Assembly: GCA_965218075.1 (NCBI GenBank)
Contig: CBDCJZ010000003.1
Location: 496,001-560,000, forward strand
Direction: 5' to 3'
Length of the DNA: 64,000 bases
Source: JANQHO01 sp965218075
GTDB taxonomy: Bacteria > Bacteroidota > Bacteroidia > Flavobacteriales > Schleiferiaceae
Positions 18,352-27,044 of the stretch are shown here, piece by piece. The position numbers were made by a program, and so were the translations under genes. The notes beneath the pieces were generated by a model, which was not told the origin of the DNA, did not search any database, and was given only the letters and a program-made list of their open reading frames with translations. How positions within the stretch are numbered: position 1 is the stretch's first letter; the number at the start of each line of letters is the position of its first letter.

Positions 18352-19788
18352 ATGAAATTTTGGATTTTTCTAAACTGTTTATTTTTTGCAGGAATACTAA
18401 AAGGGCAAATTTTAGTTTCTTCAACTTCTGTTACCTCTACTACACTCAGTACATTAAACTTTTATCTAATCCTTGCAGGTGTGCCTCCTGGAACTTTAAG
18501 TTCAGACTTAAAATATGATGTAGATACGTATAAACTAACTTATTTTACTACTGATGTTCACGGTAATCAAACGATAGCAAGCGGGGCTATCATGGTGCCT
18601 AAAGCAATAGCATGCGATTCTTTTTCATTGATGTTATACGCACATGGAACAGTATTGAAGAAGGAGGATGTGCCTTCTAGAAATAAGTCTGAGGCTATTG
18701 TGGGACAGGCTTTTGCAAGTATAGGAAGAGTTGTCGTGTGCCCAGATTATCTTGGTTTGGGTGATAATCCGGGTTTACATCCTTATTTACATACCGAGTC
18801 GGAGGCCACAGCTTGCATTGATATGATGCGAGCAGCCAGAGAGTTTGTCAAGGATTCCTTACCGGTGTCATTAACTGGTGAGGTGCTAGTTTCCGGATAT
18901 TCTCAAGGAGGGCATGCGGCCATGGCTACATTAAAGTACATTCAGGATAACAGTCTCTCTAACGAATTTAATATAGTGGCAGGTGGGCCAGGTGCTGGAG
19001 CATATAATTTGAGTGGAGCAATGAAGGATATGATATTTTTGGGTCCATATTCTAATCCGGGGTATATATGCTATTTACTATTTGGTTTAAATGAAGTGTA
19101 TGGAAACCTATTTATCAATTATTCAGATATTTTAAAATCACCTTATGATCAAACAATCCCTCCTTACTTTGATGGTACTCATTCGATGGATTCGCTTAAT
19201 GCCCAGCTTCCCAACAATATATTAGACTTTATTCAAGATTCGGTTATAGCCAACTTTAAAGCAGACTCAGTTCAAAAAAAACACCCCTTGTGGCAAGCTC
19301 TCTTAGCCAATGATAATTATGATTGGAAGCCTGAATTCCCACTGGAAATATATTATTGTACTTTAGATGAGCAAGTGATTTATCAGAATGCGTTAGATGC
19401 AGAAGCAGCTATGCTGGCTAACGGAGCAGATTCTGTTAAAGCTGTCTTTGCCGGGAATAAGAACCATGGAGATTGCGCTGTTCCAGCTTTGGTCTTGACA
19501 AATGAATTTTTTAAACGAAAAGAGAAAAAATGCGATATTGGTATAGAGGAACGGTACCAACAACATGATATTTATTTGTATCCCAATCCTACTAACAGGC
19601 TGTTATATGTAAAAGGCATTAGGAATCGGGTAGAAATGGTGTTTTATCACATAAATGGCGGTGAGGTAAAAAGGCAGTGGATAAATCCAAATGAAAGTAT
19701 ATCCATTGAGAACTTAGCCAGAGGGCTGTACAGTGTCTCGGTCATTTCTGATGAGTTTACAAAGTTGCAAAAATTAATAATCAACTAA
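18352..19788 (+). CDS. Secreted alpha/beta hydrolase (lipase/esterase-like) with T9SS sorting domain
   Basis: 478 residues. A signal peptide (about 1-18, ending LKGQ) leads to an alpha/beta-hydrolase fold. YAHGT at 96-100 looks like the oxyanion-hole strand, PDYLGLGDNPGLHPYLH resembles secretory lipases, and GYSQGG carries the nucleophile Ser184. The acid may be in the YYCTLDEQV segment and the histidine in KNHGD near 371. From about residue 400 a T9SS domain follows: LYPNPTNRLLYVKG and the closing LARGLYSVSVI. It is intact and open throughout, unlike everything immediately upstream, suggesting recent gain or selection. The substrate cannot be inferred. Confidence 0.85.
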   Translation: MKFWIFLNCLFFAGILKGQILVSSTSVTSTTLSTLNFYLILAGVPPGTLSSDLKYDVDTYKLTYFTTDVHGNQTIASGAIMVPKAIACDSFSLMLYAHGTVLKKEDVPSRNKSEAIVGQAFASIGRVVVCPDYLGLGDNPGLHPYLHTESEATACIDMMRAAREFVKDSLPVSLTGEVLVSGYSQGGHAAMATLKYIQDNSLSNEFNIVAGGPGAGAYNLSGAMKDMIFLGPYSNPGYICYLLFGLNEVYGNLFINYSDILKSPYDQTIPPYFDGTHSMDSLNAQLPNNILDFIQDSVIANFKADSVQKKHPLWQALLANDNYDWKPEFPLEIYYCTLDEQVIYQNALDAEAAMLANGADSVKAVFAGNKNHGDCAVPALVLTNEFFKRKEKKCDIGIEERYQQHDIYLYPNPTNRLLYVKGIRNRVEMVFYHINGGEVKRQWINPNESISIENLARGLYSVSVISDEFTKLQKLIIN

Positions 19789-20163
19789 AATCCTTCTTTG
19801 GTAATATCTTCTTTTATGCCTCTTAGCTATTTAGTTATATCCCAAAATACCCTCATCTCAAATGTAATAATAATTTTTTTCTTGTCCATTTCTTGCGAGC
19901 TTAGTCAAGCCTTTTCACATAACTCTAAAATTCTTGATACGTCATTGTGCCTTCTGTCTGCGTGCGGGTATCCACAAAGTAGGTAGTTAATAGAATTGGG
20001 ATTTTCCTTGGTCAAATTTACTACTTGAAAGACTCATTGAATCCCAATAGAAAAATTGCAAAATTTCCTTGAATTTATATTTATTACTCACAGGTAATTA
20101 CCAATTTTTGTGCTAAACGGCATATCAAAATCAAGAAATAAGCTATTTTCTTAAAGATAAATC
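19789..20163. other. 375-bp stretch with a remnant repeat and an inverted repeat
   Basis: The part at 19834-19894 is similar to 26467-26534 (separate entry). A 9-bp inverted repeat ATTGGGATT / AATCCCAAT lies at about 19995-20044 with a 35-base loop. On the minus strand a frame reads ILELCEKA, stop, then a piece containing MDKKKIIITFEM. No gene is callable. Confidence 0.4.
19834..19894. repeat. Diverged repeat, copy A (pair with 26467-26534)
   Basis: About 60 bases starting with GTTATATCC and ending with CTTGTCCATTTCTT match the second copy. The best part, 19860-19894, agrees at about 32 of 36 positions, allowing one gap. On the minus strand both encode a similar peptide around DKKK (MDKKKIIITFEM here, IDKKKLLLHF there), so they look like remnants of two related genes rather than a structured element. 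Confidence 0.5.
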
Positions 20164-20643
20164 TTAATTGTATCTATATTTTTGAGGGATCTTACAAGTT
20201 GTTTTAGAAAAGAAGTATCTGTTTTTAGCTACAATATTGTAAATAAAATCGCGGATAAATTTTGGGATAATCCTCGTAATAAGAGAAACTATTTTAAGAA
20301 CACCTCCACAGTTTTCTAATATACTTAATGCCGCTTCTGACTTGATTTTAATATCCGAATTGTTATTATCAAGCAAATAAATAGTATCTACCCCTTTAAT
20401 TACAGGAATATTTAAACTGCTAAGTATTTTTCTCCCTTTTTCTGAATGATTAGAAATAAAAAGATAATCTTTTTTGGCATACTTTATAGCGAATTGAATA
20501 AACCGATTACAAAGCATGCAGTTACTGTCGAATAAAATTATTTCTGCTTGATTATTCACCTTGAAATGTCTTTCTATTAAGTAAGAAGAAACGTTTTGGC
20601 ACTTAAAATATTCTTCAAATCTCGGACATTTCTTCTCCTTCAA
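20164..20643 (-). CDS. DCC-family (DUF393) thiol-disulfide oxidoreductase-like protein
   Basis: 159 residues. The diagnostic feature is FDSNCMLCNRF at 38-48, a CxxC motif (Cys42, Cys45) after a short strand, as in the DCC/YuxK family where the usual form is DGxCxxC. GRKILSSL, then DTIYLLDNN and a KSEAALSIL helix follow in the normal order. The final PKFIRDFIYNIVAKNRYFFSK segment is also typical. The function of the family is poorly known. The first 30 residues have no counterpart in standard family members (about 130 residues), so a later start is possible. Surrounded by non-coding sequence. Confidence 0.8.
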   Translation of the reverse strand: MKEKKCPRFEEYFKCQNVSSYLIERHFKVNNQAEIILFDSNCMLCNRFIQFAIKYAKKDYLFISNHSEKGRKILSSLNIPVIKGVDTIYLLDNNNSDIKIKSEAALSILENCGGVLKIVSLITRIIPKFIRDFIYNIVAKNRYFFSKTTCKIPQKYRYN

Positions 20644-21340
20644 AGAATAAATAATTCAGATTTTCGTAAGATTCAAAATCTATAATTTTGGCAATTAGCA
20701 ATTTGAAAAGAGTCTTTTCGCAACAGTTTCATATCTTACATTGTCACTTAGTAGTCTTGCTTTCCTTTGAGAAACAACCTTATACAGGCTTACCAAAAGT
20801 TCTCTATAGTTTGCGGTTAGCTCGTTTTGAAGTGTCTCATCAAATAATTGATGGGCAAGTATTATATTCTACTTTTAAAAGAAAATTTGTAAGAGAACTT
20901 GTATTTTTCATTAATTATTATCATGGACAAAGTCTATGAGGGAGATGAGATGAAACTAGACAGTTAGCCCTGGACTTTTGAACGGGTTATCCCTCTCAAG
21001 AGAAATAGACTCGAATCTTGAGAACAAGACGAGGAAATGTAGAAGAAAAGCAATTGAAAGATCAACTAACGACAACTTTGAATGTAAATCAGTTAACTTT
21101 AGGTATCTACTATTTTCTGTATTTAGGGATGAAAAATATCTATATAGTGAAAAATTAATTATCAAGTAATCTACCCATGTCAGCAAGAGAAATTCTCGGC
21201 ATTTCATTTATACCTTTACCCGGCTGTTACTCTCTTGCTTTTTACGTAGCCTCAATAACGGCATAGGAAAATTCTCTAAGTACTTAGCTAAAAAGGTTTA
21301 AACCACACTATGATATTATAAATGAAGTAAATGACTTGTT
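20644..21340. other. 700-bp stretch, no recognisable gene
   Basis: A plus-strand frame at 20688-20939 is open for 83 codons and reads partly protein-like (PYTGLPKVLYSLRLARFEV), but it has no known motif and no continuation. At 20950-21170 a plus-strand frame has a few stops among plausible residues. This may be decayed coding sequence. No hairpin terminator or promoter stood out. Confidence 0.35.
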
Positions 21341-22186
21341 ATGATTTACATCTTAAATGGAGATTATTCCGAAAACAAAGGTATCTACATCGATATCGAC
21401 AATAGAGCACTTAATTATGGCGATGGCGTTTTTGAAACCGTGAAATATGCCAACGGCCAGATAAATTTCTGGGAGGACCATTATTTTAGACTAATGGCCA
21501 ATATGCGTATTGTCCGTATGGAAATTCCCATGAGCTTTTCACCTGAATTTCTAGAAGAGCAGTTTAGAAAAGTAATTGAAGTCAACAAACTAAAAAGCCA
21601 GGTAGTAAGGCTAAAACTATTAGTTTGGCGTAAGTCAGGGGGATATTATACTCCAGAGGATAATAAAGTGGAATATCTCATTATGGCTTCAGTATTACCT
21701 TCGGCATTGTATGAGTTGAATAAAAGGGGTTGGCAGGTAGACTTATTCGAGGATTACTACAAACAAAAGAGCCTGTTGTCTGCAGTCAAAACGACGTCTT
21801 CCATACTCTACACTGTTGCAGGAGTCTTTAAAAAGGAGAACCAGTTAGACGAAGTTATTCTGATAAATAACAATAAAAGTGTAGTTGAGGGAATAAGTCA
21901 CAATATCTTCCTGGCTAGAGGCAATGAAGTAATAACACCTCCGCTAGAGAGCAGTTGTTTAAGAGGAATTATGCGAAAAAAAGTAATAGAGATATTGCCT
22001 GAAATAGGATATACAATAATTGAGAAAGACTTTTCGCCCTTTGAATTTCAAAAGGCGGATGAAATGTTTTTTACCAATTCTATTAATGGCATAAGATGGG
22101 TCTTTAAATACCGGAAAAGAGAATTTTACTCTGAATGTAGCCAAAAGCTTATAGAAGGGATAAATGCTAAAGTCACTTCAGGCTAG
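21341..22186 (+). CDS. Class IV PLP aminotransferase (4-amino-4-deoxychorismate lyase or branched-chain type)
   Basis: 281 residues. The fold-type IV pattern is clear: NRALNYGDGVFETVKY at 21-36, the RLMANMRIVRMEIP region, PLP-binding Lys150 in AVKTTSSILY, and VVEGISHNIFL, EVITPPLESSCLRGIMR and DEMFFTNSINGI towards the C-terminus. Members of this length in Bacteroidetes are annotated either as PabC (p-aminobenzoate synthesis for folate) or as branched-chain aminotransferases. The short length and the single-gene context favour PabC, but the sequence does not settle it. It overlaps the YqgE gene by 4 bases, convergently. Confidence 0.85.
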   Translation: MIYILNGDYSENKGIYIDIDNRALNYGDGVFETVKYANGQINFWEDHYFRLMANMRIVRMEIPMSFSPEFLEEQFRKVIEVNKLKSQVVRLKLLVWRKSGGYYTPEDNKVEYLIMASVLPSALYELNKRGWQVDLFEDYYKQKSLLSAVKTTSSILYTVAGVFKKENQLDEVILINNNKSVVEGISHNIFLARGNEVITPPLESSCLRGIMRKKVIEILPEIGYTIIEKDFSPFEFQKADEMFFTNSINGIRWVFKYRKREFYSECSQKLIEGINAKVTSG

Positions 22187-22749
22187 TTTAGAGAAGGGTC
22201 TGAGGGGCTGTTGGCCCATAAAGAGTACTTCCCTCCCATTTTCATCAATGTTTTTTTCCACATCTCACGTGGTTCGTCTTTTAGAATATTAACAGTTGCA
22301 TTCTTTAAAACCATCCAGGAATTTTCAGAAATTTCATTTAATAATTGACCTATAGACCAGCCACTGTAACCCAGAAAAAAACGGATATCATCAGATGTAA
22401 TAAGATTATTACATCTGATCAGACCTTTAAGTGATTCTAAATCACCTCCCCAATACAATTTGTCATTTATCCTTTCACTTCCAGGAAGTAAATCGCCCTT
22501 ATTGTGAATAAAATAAAGATTGTCCTCCTGTACGGGACCTCCATGATAAACCAGCGTGTCAAAAGATGGGAAATCTACTATGATCTCATCGAGTTTTAAT
22601 TCGAGTGGTTTATTTATTACAAAGCCTACAGAACCATCTTTATTATGTTCAGTAAGTAGGATTATTGAACGCCTAAAATTAGGATCGTCTAAAAAGGGTT
22701 CAGCTACCAATAAACTGCCTTTTTCGGGTTTTTCAATTAAATACTGCAT
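22183..22749 (-). CDS. YqgE/AlgH-family protein
   Basis: 188 residues, the usual length. The N-terminal KGSLLVAEPFLDDPNFRRSIILL, followed by GSVGFVINKPLELKL and YHGGPVQEDNLYFIH, is typical of the family. Later GYSGWSIGQLLNEISENSW is the most conserved block. The family is widespread in Gram-negative bacteria without a settled biochemical role; AlgH was once proposed as a regulator. It is convergent with the aminotransferase gene and divergent from pdxH, sharing a short 46-base spacer with it. Confidence 0.93.
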   Translation of the reverse strand: MQYLIEKPEKGSLLVAEPFLDDPNFRRSIILLTEHNKDGSVGFVINKPLELKLDEIIVDFPSFDTLVYHGGPVQEDNLYFIHNKGDLLPGSERINDKLYWGGDLESLKGLIRCNNLITSDDIRFFLGYSGWSIGQLLNEISENSWMVLKNATVNILKDEPREMWKKTLMKMGGKYSLWANSPSDPSLN

Positions 22750-22785
22750 TTTAGTACATCTCTATTAGTATGAGTTGTTTACTCT

Positions 22786-22793
22786 TAGATTTG
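22786..22793 (+). promoter_or_regulatory. -7-like box just upstream of pdxH
   Basis: TAGATTTG fits TAnnTTTG but ends only 2 bases before the ATG at 22796. If real, transcription would start at or after that ATG, which argues for the next in-frame ATG at 22817 as the pdxH start. No clear -33 box. Confidence 0.35.
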
Positions 22794-22795
22794 CA

Positions 22796-23452
22796 ATGCA
22801 ATCTATTAAATATTTTATGAAAGAAGAATTGCAAAAAGCAGGGAAAAGTGACCGGCAAAGTATTCTCGATATTGAAAATGTTAGTAATGACCCGCTTAAG
22901 CAGTTTAAAAGATGGTTTAAAAAATATCAGGAGAGTGGAGTTAAAGACTTTAATGCAATGGTGTTGAGTACGGTTTATAAAAATAAGCCATCATCTAGAG
23001 TAGTTTTGCTAAAAGGCATTGATAAGGGAGGATTTGAATTTTACACTAATTACCAGAGCAGGAAGGGAAAGCAAATAGAACTAAATCCTTACGGTTGCTT
23101 AAATTTTTTTTGGCCACAACTCGAACAGCAGGTGAGGATAGAGGGTAGAGTTGGAAAGTTATCAGCAGTAGAATCAAACCGATACTTTTCTTCTCGTCCC
23201 CAAGGAAGTAAAATAGGAGCTTGGGTTTCGCCTCAAAGCAGTGAAATTAAAAGTAGAAACGAGCTAGAAGAAAATGTAAAGAAATACATCAATCATTTTC
23301 AAGGGAAAATACCCCGACCCGAAAACTGGGGGGGTTATCGAGTTGTTCCTTTGTACTTTGAATTTTGGCAGTGTAGGAACAATCGCTTACACGATAGAAT
23401 CTGCTACAAATGGATAAGTAACAAATGGCAGCTTAAGCGATTGGCTCCATAA
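22796..23452 (+). CDS. pdxH: Pyridoxamine 5'-phosphate oxidase
   Basis: 218 residues from the ATG at 22796; the ATG at 22817 gives 211 and matches the usual start of the family better (MKEELQKAGKSDR). It oxidises pyridoxine/pyridoxamine phosphate to pyridoxal phosphate with FMN. Visible marks: NDPLKQFKRWFKKY, the FMN loop SSRVVLLKGIDKGGFEFYTNY with SRKGKQIELNP, QQVRIEGRV, SRPQGSKIGAWVSPQSSEI, and the C-terminal signature EFWQCRNNRLHDRICY, where the arginine and histidine bind the substrate. A hairpin terminator follows at 23486-23516. Confidence 0.93.
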   Translation: MQSIKYFMKEELQKAGKSDRQSILDIENVSNDPLKQFKRWFKKYQESGVKDFNAMVLSTVYKNKPSSRVVLLKGIDKGGFEFYTNYQSRKGKQIELNPYGCLNFFWPQLEQQVRIEGRVGKLSAVESNRYFSSRPQGSKIGAWVSPQSSEIKSRNELEENVKKYINHFQGKIPRPENWGGYRVVPLYFEFWQCRNNRLHDRICYKWISNKWQLKRLAP

Positions 23453-23485
23453 AATAACATTCTGCAAAAAACATAGGGTTTTTTA

Positions 23486-23516
23486 ACTTCACTTTTGAGC
23501 AGTGAAGTGGATTTTT
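23486..23516 (+). terminator. Rho-independent terminator of pdxH
   Basis: Perfect 8-bp stem ACTTCACT / AGTGAAGT (23486-23493 and 23501-23508) with a 7-base loop, followed by GGATTTTT. The T run reaches into the stop codon of the convergent DUF2911 gene. The opposite strand has no T run, so it works for pdxH only. Confidence 0.75.
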
Positions 23517-24390
23517 ACTTTCCAGCCATTTCCTCCCACTTCTCAATAGTGGTCATCATCATTTCTTGATAAGAAAGTTCACGCTTTTTCTTTCCCATAG
23601 AGCGCCTTCTTACGTTAATGGCTTCTTCACCGTAATTAATGGCGTTTCGATAGTCGCCTAATTCTGCTAAAATCTGAGCATATAGCCAATAACTATACCA
23701 GTTGTCATCTTTAGAATTTAAAGATTCTTCCATGTAATACATAGCTTTCTCCAAGTTCGTCTTATTATTATAGTAATAGCTTGCCGCGTTTCTATAAACA
23801 CGCCATCTTCCATCTTCATCAGCTAATTCTATTGCAATTTGAATGTTTTGCTCGGCTAATTCTTTTACTTCGACCTCAAAAGGAATACTGATCTTCGTTC
23901 TATCCCAAATCAATTGGATTTCAGCGGATTCATTGGCAATATTACCTACATTGATGACAAAAGTTTCAACAAATTCACCATATTTTTCACCTCCTACTTC
24001 TATCCTCATACGGTCTGCTTCTTCATTGTAATCGAAAGTGCCCCAGTTTTCCGTATTTTTATTAAAAATGATAACCCAATTATCTTCACTGGGTATAGTA
24101 ATCAACGAATATTTCCCTGCCTCGATCAATTCATTCTGAATAATTATAGGGGTAGAGAACTCTACAGTTGTATTGAGATTTGCCCCAGTACGCCACAATT
24201 CACCATACGGAACTAATTCACCAAATATTTTTCTTCCCTTAACACTTGGACGACTGTATTCTATTGTAATGTCTGTCAAACCTACTCTTTGCTCTAGCTT
24301 AGATTTTGGGCTGGGTTGTGGAAGATCCTGTGCACTGCTGCTAATAGTAAAGCTTAATACTAGCAAGTTCATCAAAATAGATTTTTTCAT
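23515..24390 (-). CDS. DUF2911 secreted protein with tetratricopeptide-like C-terminus
   Basis: 291 residues. A signal peptide (1-20, SSSAQ) is followed by a DUF2911 domain: SPKSKLEQRVGLTDITIEYSRP, GRKIFGELVPYGELWRTGAN, EAGKYSLITIP and NWGTFDYNEEADRMRI. From about 195 to 270 helical repeats resembling TPRs follow (GRWRVYRNAASYYYNN, LEKAMYYMEESLN, WLYAQILAELGDYRNAINYGEEAI). DUF2911 proteins are common in Bacteroidetes, periplasmic or surface-exposed and without known function. A -7-like TACATTTG box precedes it. The gene is complete. Confidence 0.9.
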   Translation of the reverse strand: MKKSILMNLLVLSFTISSSAQDLPQPSPKSKLEQRVGLTDITIEYSRPSVKGRKIFGELVPYGELWRTGANLNTTVEFSTPIIIQNELIEAGKYSLITIPSEDNWVIIFNKNTENWGTFDYNEEADRMRIEVGGEKYGEFVETFVINVGNIANESAEIQLIWDRTKISIPFEVEVKELAEQNIQIAIELADEDGRWRVYRNAASYYYNNKTNLEKAMYYMEESLNSKDDNWYSYWLYAQILAELGDYRNAINYGEEAINVRRRSMGKKKRELSYQEMMMTTIEKWEEMAGK

Positions 24391-24414
24391 GACAATTGAT
24401 TATTATGTTTTCAG

Positions 24415-24422
24415 CAAATGTA
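24415..24422 (-). promoter_or_regulatory. -7-like box for the DUF2911 gene
   Basis: TACATTTG on the minus strand fits TAnnTTTG exactly and lies 24 bases before the ATG at 24390. The -33 region is not clear; a TTG directly abuts the box. Confidence 0.5.
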
Positions 24423-24434
24423 CAACTCGTTTTC

Positions 24435-25139
24435 TCATTTTTGAATAATAAACCCACTTGAATACTCAAAAGTTTTAGTTTCTATTTTTTGTCGTTCTTG
24501 AATATAGTTCTGATAGTCTTGGTGATATCCTGCCCGTTTGTCAATCACTTCAAACTGTTTTCCTATCAAGCAAAGAAGCAATTCGCACAACTCTCTTATC
24601 GCATAAACATCGGCAGAATTTCCCGAAAAATAATCAACCAAGTTGTGATTTTTAAGATACTCCGTCAGTACCGGGCTGCTATTTCTTTTGATAGCTAGAC
24701 GAATTCTTACCATACGGATGACGGGAATATCTAGTATATCGTCGAAAAAGTAACATACCTCCGAAGGAGTGATATGATGTTCATCACAAAAGTGAAGAAT
24801 AGCCTTGTTTTTTTCTTTGATTTTGATATAAACTGCCTGGATATGTTCTCTTTCAGCCCATCTTAAAGCGGCAGGGTTAATTTCTCCAGTAATTATAGCG
24901 GTAAAAGGTATCCTATCTGAATACAGAAAGTGACCAAAACGAAGTATATTAACTCCCATTGAGTCTACCTCGCTGAAATCACTGCTATTTTCTGTGTTTT
25001 TTCTTCCATTGTTAAATACTCCGTCCCAATCAAAAATATAGGCTTTGATGCCTGGCATTTTCTCTTTTAAATCAAAGGCAGGGGTTAAAAAGTGCCCTCC
25101 AATATTTACAAAAATGCCCTCTATATGCGTGGGTTCCAT
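24435..25139 (-). CDS. HAD-superfamily phosphatase, KdsC-like
   Basis: 234 residues. HAD motif I is FDWDGVFNNG with Asp37 and Asp39; motif II is the TGEINPAALRWAE segment; motif III/IV is in VCYFFDDILDIPVIR. The layout, with no cap domain and the VDSMGVNILRFG context, matches KDO-8-phosphate phosphatases (KdsC) of Bacteroidetes. The first 27 residues (EGIFVNIGGHFLTPAFDL) read as protein and are kept, but MPGIKAYIF is another possible start. The motif II residue is threonine as usual. Confidence in the family is good; the exact substrate is unproven. Confidence 0.8.
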   Translation of the reverse strand: MEPTHIEGIFVNIGGHFLTPAFDLKEKMPGIKAYIFDWDGVFNNGRKNTENSSDFSEVDSMGVNILRFGHFLYSDRIPFTAIITGEINPAALRWAEREHIQAVYIKIKEKNKAILHFCDEHHITPSEVCYFFDDILDIPVIRMVRIRLAIKRNSSPVLTEYLKNHNLVDYFSGNSADVYAIRELCELLLCLIGKQFEVIDKRAGYHQDYQNYIQERQKIETKTFEYSSGFIIQK

Positions 25140-25354
25140 GCTTAAAAAACTCTATTAATAAGTTACTAGTCTTTTAAATGGACTATAAAGTGGACATTGA
25201 TTAGATTTTAGATACATTTTTATTTAGAGTCATGACTCAGTTTAGAAAGGTAATATTTTTGTAGCTAGTTGTAGTTCAATGAAAAATAGATACATGAAAC
25301 TGACCTTATCTTTTTTCGAACGAAAATTTAAACTAATCATGACCCATGTTTTTA

Positions 25355-26236
25355 TTAAAAGCTCTCCCACATAGTCTCCCATTTTACTTTAGATGGAGTG
25401 ATAATCATTACTGGAATCTCAGAGTAGTAGATCATAGCCTGGACATCTGTACCTAAGAAGTAGCCACTGAGGTCCTTGTCTTTATCATCTTCTGTAATAA
25501 TAATGAGATCACCGTCATTCTCATAAGCATAGTTCAAGGTGTTGCGTATGATCCCTTTTTGCTTTGGGTTTTCAATCAATTCCGAAGCACACTCAACCTT
25601 GCAGTCTCTAACAAACGTTTCCACCTGCTTGAGATGAGAACGTAATATAGGCACTTCGTATTTTTTCATAGCAACTGATACTACTTTAATGTTAGCGTTA
25701 AACAAGCGGGCATATTTAAGTGCCGGCCCGACTTTTTCCTTAGAACGTCTGTCTAAGACTAATGGGAATATAATAGTAGATATTTTATGTATGTTTCTAA
25801 CTCCGTTAACGGTAATAACTGGCGGTTGTACTAGAGTGGCAACCCGATAGGCATTATTACCTATAAATCTTTTTTGAAAGTTTTGAGGCTTGCCATTAGT
25901 ACCTAAAATAACCAGAATGGCTTCAATCAATTCACTTACTCTGACAATTTCTTCGTAAACCACCCCTCTAGCTACCATCGTACTGATTTCAATACCCGAT
26001 CTATCAGAGTGTTTTTTGGCCAAGTTTTTTAGTTTGGTAATAACCTTCTTTCTAAGTTCGTTTCCATCTGTTTTAGCAGAAAATATTTTTTTGAAGAAAT
26101 TGCTCTCTTCAATTACTGATAACAAAGCAATTTTTGCAGATGTTGCTTTGGCAAAAATTAAAGCCTGTTCCAAAGCGAGGATCGATTGCTCAGAGAAGCC
26201 AATAGGAACTAGAATGTTGGAATTTGATTCGGCCAT
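25355..26236 (-). CDS. Universal stress protein, two-domain
   Basis: 293 residues with two UspA-like domains. Domain 1 (about 1-145): NILVPIGFSEQSILALEQAL, and after the middle strand IEAILVILGTNG, then GNNAYRVATLVQPPVITV. Domain 2 (about 150-290): TIIFPLVLDRRSKEKVGPALKYA, and DLIIITEDDKD, ending PVMIITPSK. The nucleotide loop G-x2-G-x9-G(S/T) is degenerate. A second two-domain Usp is at 55743. Roles of such proteins in stress survival are known only in outline. A -7-like box TATTTTTG lies just upstream (26254-26261). Confidence 0.88.
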   Translation of the reverse strand: MAESNSNILVPIGFSEQSILALEQALIFAKATSAKIALLSVIEESNFFKKIFSAKTDGNELRKKVITKLKNLAKKHSDRSGIEISTMVARGVVYEEIVRVSELIEAILVILGTNGKPQNFQKRFIGNNAYRVATLVQPPVITVNGVRNIHKISTIIFPLVLDRRSKEKVGPALKYARLFNANIKVVSVAMKKYEVPILRSHLKQVETFVRDCKVECASELIENPKQKGIIRNTLNYAYENDGDLIIITEDDKDKDLSGYFLGTDVQAMIYYSEIPVMIITPSKVKWETMWESF

Positions 26237-26253
26237 TTTAATTTAATTTAGCA

Positions 26254-26261
26254 CAAAAATA
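26254..26261 (-). promoter_or_regulatory. -7-like box for the universal stress protein gene
   Basis: TATTTTTG on the minus strand agrees with TAnnTTTG and sits 17 bases before the start codon at 26236. Upstream is a 7-bp hairpin, GATGGCA / TGCCATC (about 26312-26330), of unknown meaning. Confidence 0.4.
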
Positions 26262-26466
26262 ATATAATCCTACACTAGCTGGATGAAAAACAGAACTTAC
26301 ACTTGATACCGATGGCAGTATATGCCATCTCAGGTTAATGCATGGTAAGGGCATTCAATAAAAACTATAAATAAAGGCCGAAAATTTTATAAATTTGTTG
26401 TCACGATTTTAATCTGGTAAATATTACTAGCCTTAAAGTGGAAACAGCAGAATTGTTGTTGTGCCT

Positions 26467-26534
26467 GTTATATCCAAATTATATTCTTCCTTATCAAATG
26501 AAATGTAGTAATAATTTTTTCTTGTCGATTTCTT
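26467..26534. repeat. Diverged repeat, copy B (pair with 19834-19894)
   Basis: Begins GTTATATCC and ends CTTGTCGATTTCTT; see copy A. The best block is 26501-26534. Both copies code on the minus strand for a DKKK-containing peptide. Confidence 0.5.
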
Positions 26535-26833
26535 TTAAACCGTGTTCTTGGCATGTTTCTAAAATCTTTTTCTATGCTAGTTTATAGATGATTTTCCTTG
26601 TAATAAATTTGCTGTTATCATTATCCAAGTAGATACTTCGTAATCAATCTTAAAATAGTTTTCTGGGTGAAGTAAATACAAGCAGATGATTAATTAGCCA
26701 TTAGAATGAGCCTGATTATCTTCTCTCTTTGAGAGGGTCATTAAATCTTAAGTTCTCAGAGAAAACACCTAATACTTCCCTAGATTCAGATTTTGGAAAG
26801 TGGATATGTTAGATGTAGTTGGTTTTCAGTAAT

Positions 26834-26881
26834 TTACAACTGATTACAAAGATGTTATCTTTCTATACTAGTTACGACCCT
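26834..26881 (+). repeat. 48-bp dispersed repeat, copy 1
   Basis: Matches 42678-42725 at 38 of 48 positions without gaps. It starts TTACAACT and ends GACCCT, with ACTAGTTAC near the right end. It lies upstream of mltG, outside any gene. Confidence 0.55.
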
Positions 26882-27044
26882 TGAATAGTTTAGGTTATTG
26901 TTATCTTTTGGGAAAAAAGTCGGAATTTATACAATCTTATTTTAGAAAAATCTTGCAAACAGACTGGTATTACAAATTGATCTCCTTTAACCCGGTCAAT
27001 CAAAAAGCTCCCATAGTAATTGATCGGTTGAAAAACCGGGGAAT

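Larger units (their letters stand above)
26262..27044. other. 780-bp stretch with remnant repeats, no gene
   Basis: It holds two of the repeats described separately (26467-26534 and 26834-26881). Minus-strand fragments around 26640-26490 read ILETCQEHGLKEIDKKKLLLHF, split here for length, and look like a decayed gene related to the remnant at 19.85 kb. No intact frame is recognised. Directly upstream of mltG is a short hairpin, CGGTT / AACCG. Confidence 0.4.
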
